DNA of 64,000 nucleotides, from NCBI GenBank assembly GCA_038093515.1, contig JBBPSI010000058.1, forward strand, positions 62,001-126,000, in the 5' to 3' direction. The stretch comes from Butyriboletus loyo. Taxonomy: Eukaryota; Basidiomycota; Agaricomycetes; Boletales; Boletaceae. Position numbers and translations under genes: made by a program. The notes under the pieces were generated by a model. It made no database searches and was not told the origin of the DNA. It worked only from the letters and a program-made list of their open reading frames with translations. Of the stretch, positions 50,890 through 61,971 are shown piece by piece. How positions within the stretch are numbered: the first letter of the stretch is position 1; the number at the start of each line of letters is the position of its first letter.

Positions 50890-52257
50890 GTATGTCTGAA
50901 GGCTGAAAGAACGACTGTGGGTGACAACGAGTGCGGAGGCGTAGTGAGGGTGAGCACAGAAAAAGCGCAAGGAATACTGGACTACATAGCAGAAACTGAC
51001 CCTAAGTATTATATCTTGCTGTTCGGATCGGAGACATTTAATTGGTCGATGCTTCGGTAAATTTTCATAAACGTAAGGCATGACAGCACCAAGTTACGTT
51101 GAGCCGAAGCTCGTTGAAACGAGCTTCGTTGTATCGATGTGCTCAGCTCGGAGGACGAGATACATTAGGCATTGCGACATGGATTTCGAGCGACTTTGAA
51201 TTCGTGTATTTGTTTGGCTTGAACACATCGACCTGGACGACATGATGTTGACTCAGAACGCGCCCATTTGATGCCTATCACCGTACTCGCTCCCTGCTTC
51301 GCTCGAAATGAAGGCGACGAAGCCTTTCCATGAATAAATACTTCGTAGCTTTTCCTCTTCAGATCCAGGGATTATTTCAGCCCACATTGTCAGCGCTGAT
51401 GGCAGGTTCATATCATCAGGATTCCTCCCCCTCAATTTCCTCCAGTTCAAGTTGTGGCCCCATCGTCCCAGAAGAGATGCTTTTCTTGCCCGTGCCGATA
51501 TCATCAATCGGGCTGGACAACAGAAACTACTGATCGAATGACGAGTAACTGCGGAGCAGAGCACAAGGCGCACGGCTTTTCGAAGCCCTGGCACTACCCG
51601 CGATTGGCCGTCAGGATGACGATCTTGACTGGACAGCGTCACACCGCAATATCTGTCGCGAATGCTCAGCGCTTTCAGCACTCATATTTATGAGCGAAAG
51701 CACAGAGGTAATATGTTGACTCTGTGCTCGAAGCTTGAACCCCCGTGGTACGCATCTTGAGCCCCATTTTCAGACATATTGTTGTATGAAAAGGGGTATT
51801 TCTTGTATTTCTTGAGTGGTTGTTTCTGAAGGAGTCGATGCACACTGGCCTGCACACTGTAGCGCCGTCGTTGAAATCGGACCGTCGGGATTGATTTTGG
51901 ATGAACCCGCCATCTGGCTCTAAAACCCACACGACATGAGGGAAATCCCCACATTATTAGTGCAGGCGACCACCATCTCGTACTTTGCATACTTACCTCC
52001 GAGTCCTTGAAGTATCATTCAGTCTCATGTAAAACAGGAATAATCAAACGGATCCGATTCATAGTTGCATCTTGCAAACATAAATTAAATAGAGGAAAAC
52101 TGCTCTCGGTACAAGACCAAATAGGGGGTATATGTAAGCGAAACGAAATAGCTGGTGCATCCAAACGTTCCGAAGGTTTTGAAATCTGCAGCCAGACCCC
52201 ATGAGGCAACCGATACAGTAATGGAAGTGAATACGATGGACATACCTAGTTGAGAAA
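50890..52257. other. Spacer between array members 1 and 2, with degenerate unit
   Basis: The promoter side (50970-51075) matches that of member 3. A frame of 142 aa at 51253-51681 (minus) has no known motif. Parts at 51400-51660 are similar to 53530-53745, and 51830-51940 to 55925-56005, so this spacer is part of the duplicated unit. Confidence 0.5.
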
Positions 52258-52872
52258 TCATGCGTAGGCGGAAATACGTCTGTCCCGAATTCTCGAGCCA
52301 GCTAAAAGACGGAGAGAACCGAGTCCCCGGACAGGGGTTCTGACGGCACCGGATCGGACAATATTGCGAACACTACTACCCCGTCCAATGGCAGAGCCAA
52401 AGAGGCCAGTGATCGGGCCGCCAGCTTTTCCTTTGCCAGCACTCCTAGTGGTAGTGCGCCGACGTAGAGGGGTATGTCGTGTGATGGGGTTGGTAGCAGA
52501 GAGGGGACAGCCAACGGCAGACTCGCCGATGTCACGGAGTTGAGAGATAGCATTTGTTACATCGCTTAGGGGGGAGATACCAAGAGTACTAGTAACTGCA
52601 CGGCGGCCCAGCGATCCAGTTTCCAAGCTGGAAGCAGTGCCAGAGCCACTGCCAGCCGCAGCGGAGGTCCCGGATAAACTATCCTCTGCGGAAGAGCCAG
52701 AAGCCCCATGGACATTGCCTGGAAAATAGGACTCGCCAGTCGGATTGTCACTGGCAACGGGGGCGGCGCTCCCCAATAACGCGTTTTGTGAAACAGAGTG
52801 ATGATTAGACCCAGTAGAGAGTGGCTTGGAGAATGCCGCAAGGGCGAGGAAAGGAAGAGCAATTACACGCAT
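52258..52872 (-). CDS. Secreted protein, array member 2
   Basis: 204 aa, one exon, signal peptide MRVIALPFLALAAFSKP. It is clearly homologous to member 1: GRR dibasic site (LGRRAVTSTLGISP), motif ISQLRDIGESAVGCPLSATN, basic SAGKGKAGGP, GLFGSAIGRGSS, and the end RDRRISAYA. One cysteine (in VGCPLS). Same orientation, about 2.0 kb upstream of member 1 on this strand. Confidence 0.72.
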   Translation of the reverse strand: MRVIALPFLALAAFSKPLSTGSNHHSVSQNALLGSAAPVASDNPTGESYFPGNVHGASGSSAEDSLSGTSAAAGSGSGTASSLETGSLGRRAVTSTLGISPLSDVTNAISQLRDIGESAVGCPLSATNPITRHTPLRRRTTTRSAGKGKAGGPITGLFGSAIGRGSSVRNIVRSGAVRTPVRGLGSLRLLAGSRIRDRRISAYA

Positions 52873-54395
52873 GTTGAAGGCCAGAAGAACGACTGTGGGT
52901 GACAACGAGTGCGGAGGGTGAGCACAGAAGAAGTACAAGGAATACAGGACTAGCAGAAACTGACCTTAAGTACTTCATAGCATGTAGATCTCCTTCAAGT
53001 CCATTGATTTCTCACACAGTACTAAGTAGCCACTAGTAGCCTACTAGTGGGCACTCGACTTGTGGTGGTATGCCATTAGCTCCTACCCCGAGCTTGAAAT
53101 TCGGTAGTCGTCCTAGTACACTAGTATACAAAAGTGTAGCACGTCTGAGTTTGAAGATTTATCCTGGGTTTAAAACTAACTTGCCTTGCTTATAGTTTCA
53201 GATACATCCGTTGCGGTCGCGGAGTTCAAAGAAGAAGTCATCATAATTGTAAATCCCGTACTTGAGTGAACACCACTTGGTGCGCATACTAACGAGTCCA
53301 CCAAATGATTAGATTAGATGTACGGCAATTCCTAAATGGGCAGTCGTCTGTGTGACGTGTGACGCATGGTGACTGCTTCGCACTTTCTTTAAACCTCCGC
53401 ACGTCACCAACGGATGGATCCGAGACTAACATTGATAAGCAATGCAGTCGTGTAAGGCTCCGCTCAATTACAGGTCTCCACAAAACAGTCTACGAACTCC
53501 CTCTACCTAATTGTTGGTGTCGACATTCTAATATAATTTCCTCCAGCCCAGGCCTGACACCCTCAGAACTTCCAGATAAGAAGCATATTTTTCTCGTGCT
53601 GATATCATCAGTCGGGCTTGACGATAATAGAATGATGGGTAACTCTGATGCAGAGAGTAAGGCGCGCGGCTTTTCGAAGTCCTGCCACTATCCCCAAGCC
53701 GGACGACGATCCCGACCGAAACTGACCGTCACACCACATCTATCGTGAACGCTCAGCGCCTCCACCACCCAGAACCACCAGCGAAAACTCAGAGACGATA
53801 TGTTGACACCGTGCTCGAAGCTTCAAGCTTGAACGCCCGTGTATATAATGGCTACGTGGGGTACAACTGTATTACAGCTATGCTATCAGCGAAATGCGCG
53901 GATCTTGAGCATGTTGTTGTGTGAATAGGGTATGCCATGTTCTTCTTGTTTCTTCACAGCGCTTTAAGTGGCTAATTCTGAAGGAATGATCAAGTGCGTT
54001 GACATGGTTAGCCGACAGAACTACCTAACTAAATCAGAACTAGCGGGTACCGTCACGCGCGTAGCTACTAGCACTAGTATATTTCTGGGACAAAAATGGT
54101 CAAACCTTACATACTTTCTTGGAGTGTAATCTCCGTGTTACATAAAATAGGAATAATAAAATGGATCCAATTTATGGTTTCATCTTTCCCATCTCATACA
54201 GCACAAATCGAGGAAAACTATTCTCGGTACAAAGATCAAACAGACAACACGGGGGTATATGTAGACTAGACAAAACAGGCTGTGCATTCAAAAGTTCCGA
54301 AGGCTTCGAGAGCTGCAAACAAACCCCCATGAGGCAACCAATACAGCAAGGAAAGGGAAGAAGGGCACACCTTGGTATATAATAAGAAATCAGGC
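52873..54395. other. Spacer between array members 2 and 3
   Basis: Contains a degenerate version of the sequence at 51400-51660 (53530-53745) and the shared 3' flank (54100-54330). No gene supported. Confidence 0.45.
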
Positions 54396-54995
54396 TCAGG
54401 AGGAGGTACTTCCAGTCCGAGTGTTCGAGCCGGATCCAGCTGAGTGGGGGGAATGAACATTGACGTCTACCGAGACAGTTCTGCCCTCGGTCAACGCAGT
54501 GACAGCGGAAAGGAATGCAGCACGTAAGCCGACAACACCATCTCCTCCAGATCCACTTTCAATGACATTGTGTGGAGGGAGAAAAGTAATGCGTGTGACG
54601 GAGTTGGTAACAGAAACGGGATGGCCAACAGCAGACTCGGCCCTGCCAAGCACTTGAGAGGTGGCATCTTTTACAACGCCTGGAACATCCCCACCAGTAC
54701 TAGCAATAGAGTGATGGCCAAACGATTCAAGCGAACCAATGGCAGAGCTGCCTGCCACATAGATATTACCACTCCCACTGCCATTGACAGCGTGGGTCCC
54801 GGATGGCTCATCTTCTGAGCCAGAGCCAGAGTCACTGCTTGGTACATGGATGGTGTAGCCATTCTCATTGCCAGCGAAACCGAACGTCTCGGAAGACCCA
54901 TCTTGTGAGGCAGAGACACCATCAGATCTGGTAGAAAGTGGCACGGAAGATGCAGCAAGGGCGAGCGCGAGAGATACAAGAGCAATAACACGCAT
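54396..54995 (-). CDS. Secreted protein, array member 3, diverged
   Basis: 199 aa, one exon, signal peptide MRVIALVSLALALAASSVPL. It shares the hallmark SQVLGRAESAVGHPVSVTN with members 1 and 2 but has HH in place of the dibasic RR (SFGHHSIAS), lacks the basic stretch and the RDRR end, and closes with GSGSNTRTGSTSS. No cysteine. Its promoter (55060-55170) resembles that of member 1. Likely the oldest or fastest-diverging member. Confidence 0.65.
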   Translation of the reverse strand: MRVIALVSLALALAASSVPLSTRSDGVSASQDGSSETFGFAGNENGYTIHVPSSDSGSGSEDEPSGTHAVNGSGSGNIYVAGSSAIGSLESFGHHSIASTGGDVPGVVKDATSQVLGRAESAVGHPVSVTNSVTRITFLPPHNVIESGSGGDGVVGLRAAFLSAVTALTEGRTVSVDVNVHSPHSAGSGSNTRTGSTSS

Positions 54996-56196
54996 GTTTG
55001 AAGGTTGAAGGAGCGACTGTGGTGAAAACGAGTGTGGAAGAGAATGAACACAGAAGAGGCCCAAGGAAATATTAGACCAGAAGGACCTTAAGTATATCTT
55101 GCTATTCGGATCGGAGGGTGGCTGCATAGGCTATGATGCTTCGGTAAAATTTTAGTACGTCACACGCGTAGGGTCTGACACCACCAAGCCTATCAGTAAA
55201 ACAGTTTCTGGTTCCCGATGGTAGCCGAGTGCTACAGACTGCTAGCCGTTGGTTCTGACCACCAACCGTTTCGCTGATTTGAACTACGCCGAGTCGAAGC
55301 TTGGTCATGAGGTAAGCTAGGCCGTACGATATAGACCAGAGGGACTTTGGATTCTTGTATTTGCTTGACTTGAGCGTGCCGGCCTCGATAACATACCCGT
55401 TCAGAACACGCTCAGCTAATGATGGCCACCGCAGCACGTAGTTCTACATGACGGAATGGAAGTTGAAACTGCCGTGATGAGATGAGTCATCATAAACTTT
55501 AACGAAAGAACAGACCGCGTAATACTCCTTGGGATGTATTGATTAACTGCCCTCTCCGACTGAGCTGACAGTAGTTGGAACGTTGCAGTCAGAACCCAAA
55601 CAGCGGAGCTTGACTTGAGGCCTTTGGAATTTTTGAGTGGGAGACAGAATCAATTGACCTTTACTCATCCTGCCAGCCCTCCTGGACCCTCAGGACGTCT
55701 GTCACGATTTACATACGACCGATCACGTCCTCGCCAGGCAGCAGCTGATAAGAGTTGTCAACATCACCCGTTCCTTCGTTGTCGGTATGCCATCAGGGTG
55801 GGGATCCATCGATGCAAGTGATGAGTCGACTCGGTAGAAGGCTAGAAGACATCTGCTTGACCTTTGCTCGGATGGAGCTTCGTGCATTCCAACGGATTAA
55901 CTTCTAGTGAAGCGATACGAAGCCTGCGCGCTGTAGCGTCGTCCGACTTGAAATTGATTTTGCATGAATCTCCCATCTCTCCCTGAAACCCACACGGCAT
56001 GCGGTGCAGTGCATTCAAGCGTGATGCTATCCCCGTCTGCCCATCATCACTCGTTTGGTTCAGGTGACTTTGTCTCAACTCCGGGCCGTGGCGGGCCCGA
56101 CGGACTCCACGCCGGAAATGGGGTAAAGGAGGCGGGCAAACAAGTCGACCATCTCACTCATCACAGGGTTTGTCGAGTATCTGTCCGTGAACCGCC
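54996..56196. other. Intergenic between array and enolase-superfamily gene
   Basis: Includes the promoter of array member 3, MITE copy C (55191-55278) and a segment (about 55925-56005) similar to 51830-51940. No gene supported. Confidence 0.45.
55191..55278. repeat. MITE copy C (~88 bp)
   Basis: TATCAGTAAAACAGTTTCTGG at the left end, AACCGTTTCGCTGAT at the right end; core GTAGCCGAGTGCTACAG. Third copy of the element at 25893-25980 and 29342-29430. Confidence 0.75.
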
Positions 56197-58303
56197 ATGT
56201 CTCGAAAGATCACCCATTTCGAAACGCACGGTAAGAATATGCCTGCGCCCTAAAACGATGTCCTCGTTCATGAATGAATTAATGATCGTCGGTGGACAGA
56301 TGTTCGTTTTCCGACGTCACTATCAGGAGATGGGACAGATGCAATGTGAGTTTGTCACAAAACGCCTCCCTATAGTTGTTGTTGAGTCCGGTGGCGTCGT
56401 CAGGAATACCGAGTGTGACTACTCGTCTGCCTACATTTCCATCTTCACAGATGGGGAATCCCCACTGGTTGGACACGGCATGACATTCACCATTGGTCGG
56501 GGAAACGAAATCGTAAGTTGGACTACCTGCTTCGTTCGAGGGAGACCTCATGCCATTCTCAGGTCTGTCAAGCAATTGCAGTGCTTGCAAGCAAGCTCAT
56601 TGGTCGTGATCCAGAGGATCTTTTCAAGAGTATGGGGAAAACTTGGGACTGGTTGTCTTCTGATCCGCAGCTGAGATGGTGGGCGTTCACTGATTGAAAA
56701 ATCGAATCTAGTACTATGGTGCAGAACTATCAGGATTGACGTGCATTCCAAACAGGATTGGCCCCGAGAAGGGTGTCATCCATATCGCAGCGGGCGCTAT
56801 GAACAACGCGCTGTGGGATATGTTCGCCCGTGCTCGAGGAAAACCACTCTGGAAGCTCGTGGTAGACATGACACCGGTGAGACCTCTCCGTTGCCATGCG
56901 TTTTACAATGATGCTCATCAAATCTGATTTTCTCAGGAAGAGTTAGTAGACGCGACCGCATTTCGCTACATCACGGACGCCATCACTCGTGACGAGGCCG
57001 TTGCTCTGCTCAGGGCCAAAGAAGCGGGAAAGAAGGACCGGGAAGCCACAGTGAGAGAGCTTGGGTAAGCAACTGTCCCGACAACTTTACTACCTTGCAG
57101 TAGGTGACCAGTATCCAGATACCCCGCCTATGTCACTTCGGCTGGCTGGCTCGGTACGATGGCTGATCATCGTAAAGCGAAACTCAACTAATCCTTCGGT
57201 AAACGTATAGGCTATTCGGATGAGAAGATTGCGCGACTCACAAAGGAGGCCGTCATTGCTGGTTTTAATCATTTCAAGATGAAAGTTGGAGCAGATATCG
57301 AATCTGATCTCCGCCGTGGATTGATCATCCGCTCTATCATCGACGACCCGCAGTACCTCCCTCCCGGCTCAAAGAGCCGTGATCCGAATAGTCCTGAGCT
57401 CCAAGGGAAGAACGCGGGTCCAACTGGCGCCGTGCTCATGATCGATGCAAACCAAGTATGGGATGTCCCTCAGGCGATCGAATATGTGAAGAAACTCGAG
57501 ACCATCAAGCCTTGGTAACTAAGGTTGCCGCTTTTTTTGCGAGACAATGTACTCATGTCCATTTTAGGTTCATCGAAGAGCCAACCGCGCCTGACGACAT
57601 CCTTGGCCACGCCACAATTCGCAAGGAATTGAAGCCTCATGGCATTGGCGTTGCCACTGGCGAACATGCCCACAATCGCATGGTCTTCAAACAGCTCTTG
57701 CAGGCTGAGGCTATTGATGTATGCCAAATCGATTCCTGCCGTTTGGCAGGTGTCAGCGAAGTCCTGAGCGTACTTCTCATGGCCGCAAAGTACGCACGCG
57801 GCCCATGGACGTGTCCAAGCTATGCACTGAGTCACTAACGCACGTATCAGATTCGGCGTGCCCGTGTGCCCACACGCAGGCGGTGTTGGCCTATGCGAAT
57901 ACGTCATCCACTTGAGGCATGGGTTCTTTTGCCTCTCCATTGTCCGACTCCTCCTCATTTTTTTCATTTACCCAGCTTGATCGACTACATCGCCGTCTCT
58001 GGCACGATGGAACGCAACGTCCTCGAGTTTGTGGACCATCTCCACGAACACTTCCATTACCCTTGCTCGATCAATTCTAAAGGCCGTTACAACGTACCCT
58101 CAAATCCGGCCGAAGGTTACAGGTACGATTTTTGTCTTTCTCTGGTGTGTCACTGCCAGTCTAAAGCGCGGACGCATCCTCTCAGTATTGAGATGCGTGA
58201 ACAAAGCATCGCCGAGTACGAGTGGCCGAATGGTTCATATTGGGCCAAGGGAACTCGTAGCACACTTGAAGATATAGTCGGACACAGTAAAGATAGTATT
58301 TGA
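56197..58303 (+). CDS. L-fuconate dehydratase-like (ENOSF1) enolase-superfamily enzyme
   Basis: Multi-exon, starting MSRKITHFETH at 56197 and joining to DVRFPTSLSGDGTDAM. Landmarks: ECDYSSAYISI, GHGMTFTIGRGNEI, PEKGVIHIAAGAMNNALWDM, GKPLWKLVVDMTPEEL, FRYITDAITRDEAVALLRAK, the catalytic KMK in FNHFKMKVGAD, metal ligands in DANQVWD, FIEEPTAPDD and VATGEHAHNRM, FCQ-like VCQIDSCRLAG and CPHAGGVGLCE. Ends HSKDSI. This pattern matches ENOSF1 and bacterial L-fuconate dehydratases, which remove water from L-fuconate. Intron borders at several places are confirmed by frame and GT..AG. An L-fucose catabolism role is inferred. Confidence 0.9.
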
Positions 58304-58707
58304 TGCTGGATTCTGTATCATTACTTTATGATGGGCGAAGTCAATTTAAGCCGTGGATCATACTTTGTATCACAATAACTTTTCGCTAGAATGCTACACT
58401 ATGCCAATCTCCCATGTAAGGACTCGTACTTCATCGTCATCCGCGACGAATGACCGAGACTGTTATTGTTCGTCACACGATGAGGGATCGCAGATTACTC
58501 AAGACTGTTGTTGACAGGAGTGGGTAGAAGAGTGAGAAACAACAGACACCTTGTATTGTTCACGATAAGTTGGACATGTACTGATTCGTATAAATATAAG
58601 AAACCACTGCGGAACACGGAATGGGTGTTACTACACGGGAGAAGCAAGAACAAAGCGCTACACGTAGATATATCATTGCGATTGACCAATCAAGCCAGAC
58701 ACGAGCG
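58304..58707. other. Convergent intergenic region
   Basis: 3' flanks of the fuconate dehydratase-like gene and TUP1. No gene seen. Confidence 0.45.
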
Positions 58708-61308
58708 CTACATGGTGTGGTAACTCCCTGGAATAACGCGTAGGTGAGCGTCTGATAGTGAGAGATGGAGGGTGTGGAGAAACGCACATATCCGCGCCTG
58801 CCAATCCCCACTTCCTGTGGCCAAAATATTGCCCGCAGGGCTGAGGTCTATTGATATCACTACACAGCGTCTCAGATCCACGCACATGATCCAATTTCTA
58901 ATTACCCACCAGAATTCTTGTGCCCTTGGAGCATACACTGCACGGTTGCAGTATGCGAGTCCCAGAACTGTACACCACGATCCTTGGACCCTGAAACAAC
59001 CCACTGCCCATCGTGTGATACGGCAACGGATAACACGTAGTCCTATAGAGCACCGAATAAGTCCACAGCTGATCATCAATCACTTAACGCACCGTATGAC
59101 CCATGAAGTTCATGGTGCACTGGCTAGCTTTCTCCAACTCTTTCTTGCCGTTCGCCGTGGTGTCCTTCCGCTTGGCACCATTTACCAAGCCGCTCACGTC
59201 CCAATATTTCAGCGTTTTGTCCAAACTGCCGCTTACCAAACCCTTGCCATCAGGTGTGAAAGCTACGCTGTACACACTATCTCTGTGGCCCCGCAGCCGT
59301 TCGATCAACATGCCGGTGGCGACGTCCCAGATCCGGACGACCGTATCGAGACTGCCTGCAGCGACCAGTTGTCCGTTGGGAGATATGGCAACCGAAGTCA
59401 CTCCTGCATCGTTATTCAACGAATCGGGATCATTTATCGTGAGGACTTTCGATGAGCCATCGACCATATCCCAGATTCGAGCTGTCTTGTCGCCCGAACC
59501 CGAGACGATAAGGCGACCATCCAATGAAAAGTCGAGGGAATAAATCTCCTGTTGATGACCATCAAAGACATTGCGAATGCGCTTCTTGGCAATATCCCAA
59601 ATCTGTGAAACATATTCAGAAATTTGAGCCACTGACGAGGGCCACTACCTACACGTATTTGCTTATCTTCGGCGCCTGTAGCCAGGTATTTGCCGTCAGG
59701 ACTGAAGCATACGCTGCGGATATATAAATCTCCAGCTTTCCCGGCGGTCTCGTCGGCAAGAACACTGAAGGGTATGCAAAATGACTACTCTAGTATCGGG
59801 CAGAGGAGAGATTATTGCGCACCACGTCTTCGCGCCAGTTTTGGTATCGTAGATCTGTGCCGTACGGTTACATCCAGTTGCAAGGAATTTTCCGTCTGCG
59901 GAGAATCGTACACAGCATACTACACTGTTATGCAGAAATTAGCTACAATTCTGTTTTGTCAGTGAGATGGTGTAACGCTTTACCTTTCGTGCATGAGTGT
60001 GTGTACCAATGCCACATCAAGCACCCGCTTTACTTTTGGGTTGAAAACTGCAAACCAATCACTACCCTCCTTCTTCAATTCTGGTGGGACATTGTGCGGA
60101 TCAAGGTCAAGGTCGTCCGGAAACTGACCTCCATTAGAGGTATTGTTGACCGGAGCTAGTGAGCTCGAAGTCGAGGGCGGGTCAGTAGGACCAGATGGTG
60201 GCGGATTTCCAGGGCCCGGAGGATACGGCGCATGGGCGGATGGGGGCGGAGGAAGTCCTGGGCCCTGGAAGGTCGGAGGGCCCGCTGGTGCAGAAAGCTT
60301 CGGAGTTGGTCCGGGAACAAGAGAAGGACTGTAATGATCTATTGTAGATAGAGAAGGAGAGAAGGGAGTGCGATATCCATGAGGGGGCGGGGAACGTGCG
60401 GAGCTGGGAAGAAAGTGTTTACCTGGACGGTCACCCTTCATACGCTCCGTCTTGATGCGCTTCGGGTCACGAACTTCAACAGGGCGTTCACGTTCACGAT
60501 CGCGTTGCTCACGTTCACGATCCCGAATTTCTCTCTCACGCTCGCGATCGGCACGTTCGCGGTCCTTGTCCCGTTCTCGATCGCGGTCTCGGTCACGGTC
60601 ACGACCGTAATATGGGTCGCTATAGGACCCGGGACCTGTAGCAGGGAGTACTCCAGGTACAGATGCTGGGGGTGCAGGATGACCGGATGGACCAACTGAA
60701 GCTGGGCCAACAGCTGGGTGAGGTGGCGGATTTGCGGGGATACCCTGGCGAGCAGCATGGAGTTCCGCCCGCAACCGCGAAAGTTCTTCTTCATATTGTA
60801 GTCGAATTTTTCCGTGCTGAGATTCAAGTTCGTAAAGCGACTGGCGGATAATATTTAGCTCGTTGATTTGGGAGGTCACTGCGTGCGGATGAGATTTTAA
60901 GGGAAAAGGGAGGAGAAGTACATACCTTTAGACTCATATTCGTCTCTTTGATTTCTCAGAAGACCCAAATCGGACGTGAGAACATCAAATTCCTGGCGAA
61001 TGGTATCAAAGGCTTCATTCAACCTAGTGTGTGTGTGCTGGTTTTGCCCCTGAGCTGGGGGACCCGTCGGCTGAAGGCTTCTATGCTGATGGAAAATGGA
61101 TATGTTAAATAGTTCGAGGGGAGGGGAAGAATGGGGGGGAAGAATGGGGGTTCAGGCCGGGCTGAAATTTTGCGCTCGCGGGCGCGGGAGGGCGATACGG
61201 GAGGGCAAGGTAGCCAAGGGTGGCGAGGGGAGAAAGAGTAGAAATGAAGGGGGCAGGATGAGATGTGAGAAAGAAAGGAGGACTTACGTTGTAAATTGTG
61301 GAGGACAT
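58708..61308 (-). CDS. TUP1: Transcriptional corepressor Tup1
   Basis: Multi-exon, start at 61308 (MSSTIYN, then an intron). N-terminal Tup_N tetramerisation coiled coil: [52 protein letters not shown]. Then a long disordered middle with an Arg/Asp/Glu repeat region and Pro-rich stretch, and [20 protein letters not shown] before the propeller. Seven WD40 blades follow, for example RVWD-type [75 protein letters not shown] and [20 protein letters not shown]. With Cyc8/Ssn6 it forms the general corepressor. The C-terminus is about 25 residues longer than the usual end after GDWQARI. Confidence 0.93.
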
Positions 61309-61971
61309 GAAGGAGGTTGGGAAACGTTCGGGGTGTTGATCATCGCCCTTTATAACAAACACTGGCGTTGGACCCTGCACTCGCATTCTTTTCCCACGTT
61401 TGGCGTTCCCGGCGGCATGTCCATTTCTGGAATACTCGCACAGAGGGACGGTCACGTGTTTAAATCTACATATCGGGTGTTATTTCATTTGTTTAAATTT
61501 GTCGTTTTATTCAAACCCAGCGAAGATGATTATCTCCACACGACGCCACTTGGCCGATGCGGCGGGCCCACTCTCCTCCCGCGACGGGCTTGTCGGAGCT
61601 TTTTCCCGGCCACCGTCGGCCATCTTTCTTAACCCCCGATACCCCTCCAGCACGGCTCCGCATCGACCGACTCGGTTATCTCAACCCTAGTCCGTGGACA
61701 CCACCCTCGGTCTTGTATTTACGTAGAATAGCGTGGTCCATCTGAGAGGGCCAGCGGATTCACGTTTGTTCTGGTCTGAGACAACTTTAAAATATTATCG
61801 AGCGTCATATTGCATCCGGATTCCGTGACTCGGTTCGCATCCATGGAGCCAGTCTAGAATGTGTCGCTGCGGGAATTCACGCTTGTCCACCTTGACCGAC
61901 ACCCCCAACCATCGAGTAAGCCATTCATCGTCCCATGGCGTATCCTGACATGTTTCCATCGAGTCTCGTCC
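61309..61971. promoter_or_regulatory. Divergent promoter TUP1 / TUP1-like
   Basis: 664 bp head-to-head region. TUP1 lies on the minus strand, the TUP1-like gene on the plus strand. The TUP1 leader side is purine-rich on the plus strand (61090-61290 is intron 1 of TUP1). No TATA box stands out. Confidence 0.5.

Noticed and set aside
50890..51081. N-terminal extension of array member 1
   Set aside because: The open frame upstream is accidental; signal peptide and the paralogues place the start at 50889.
61861..61971. In-frame extension upstream of the TUP1-like ATG
   Set aside because: It starts only at a GTG and has no coiled-coil pattern; ATG at 61972 gives a normal start.
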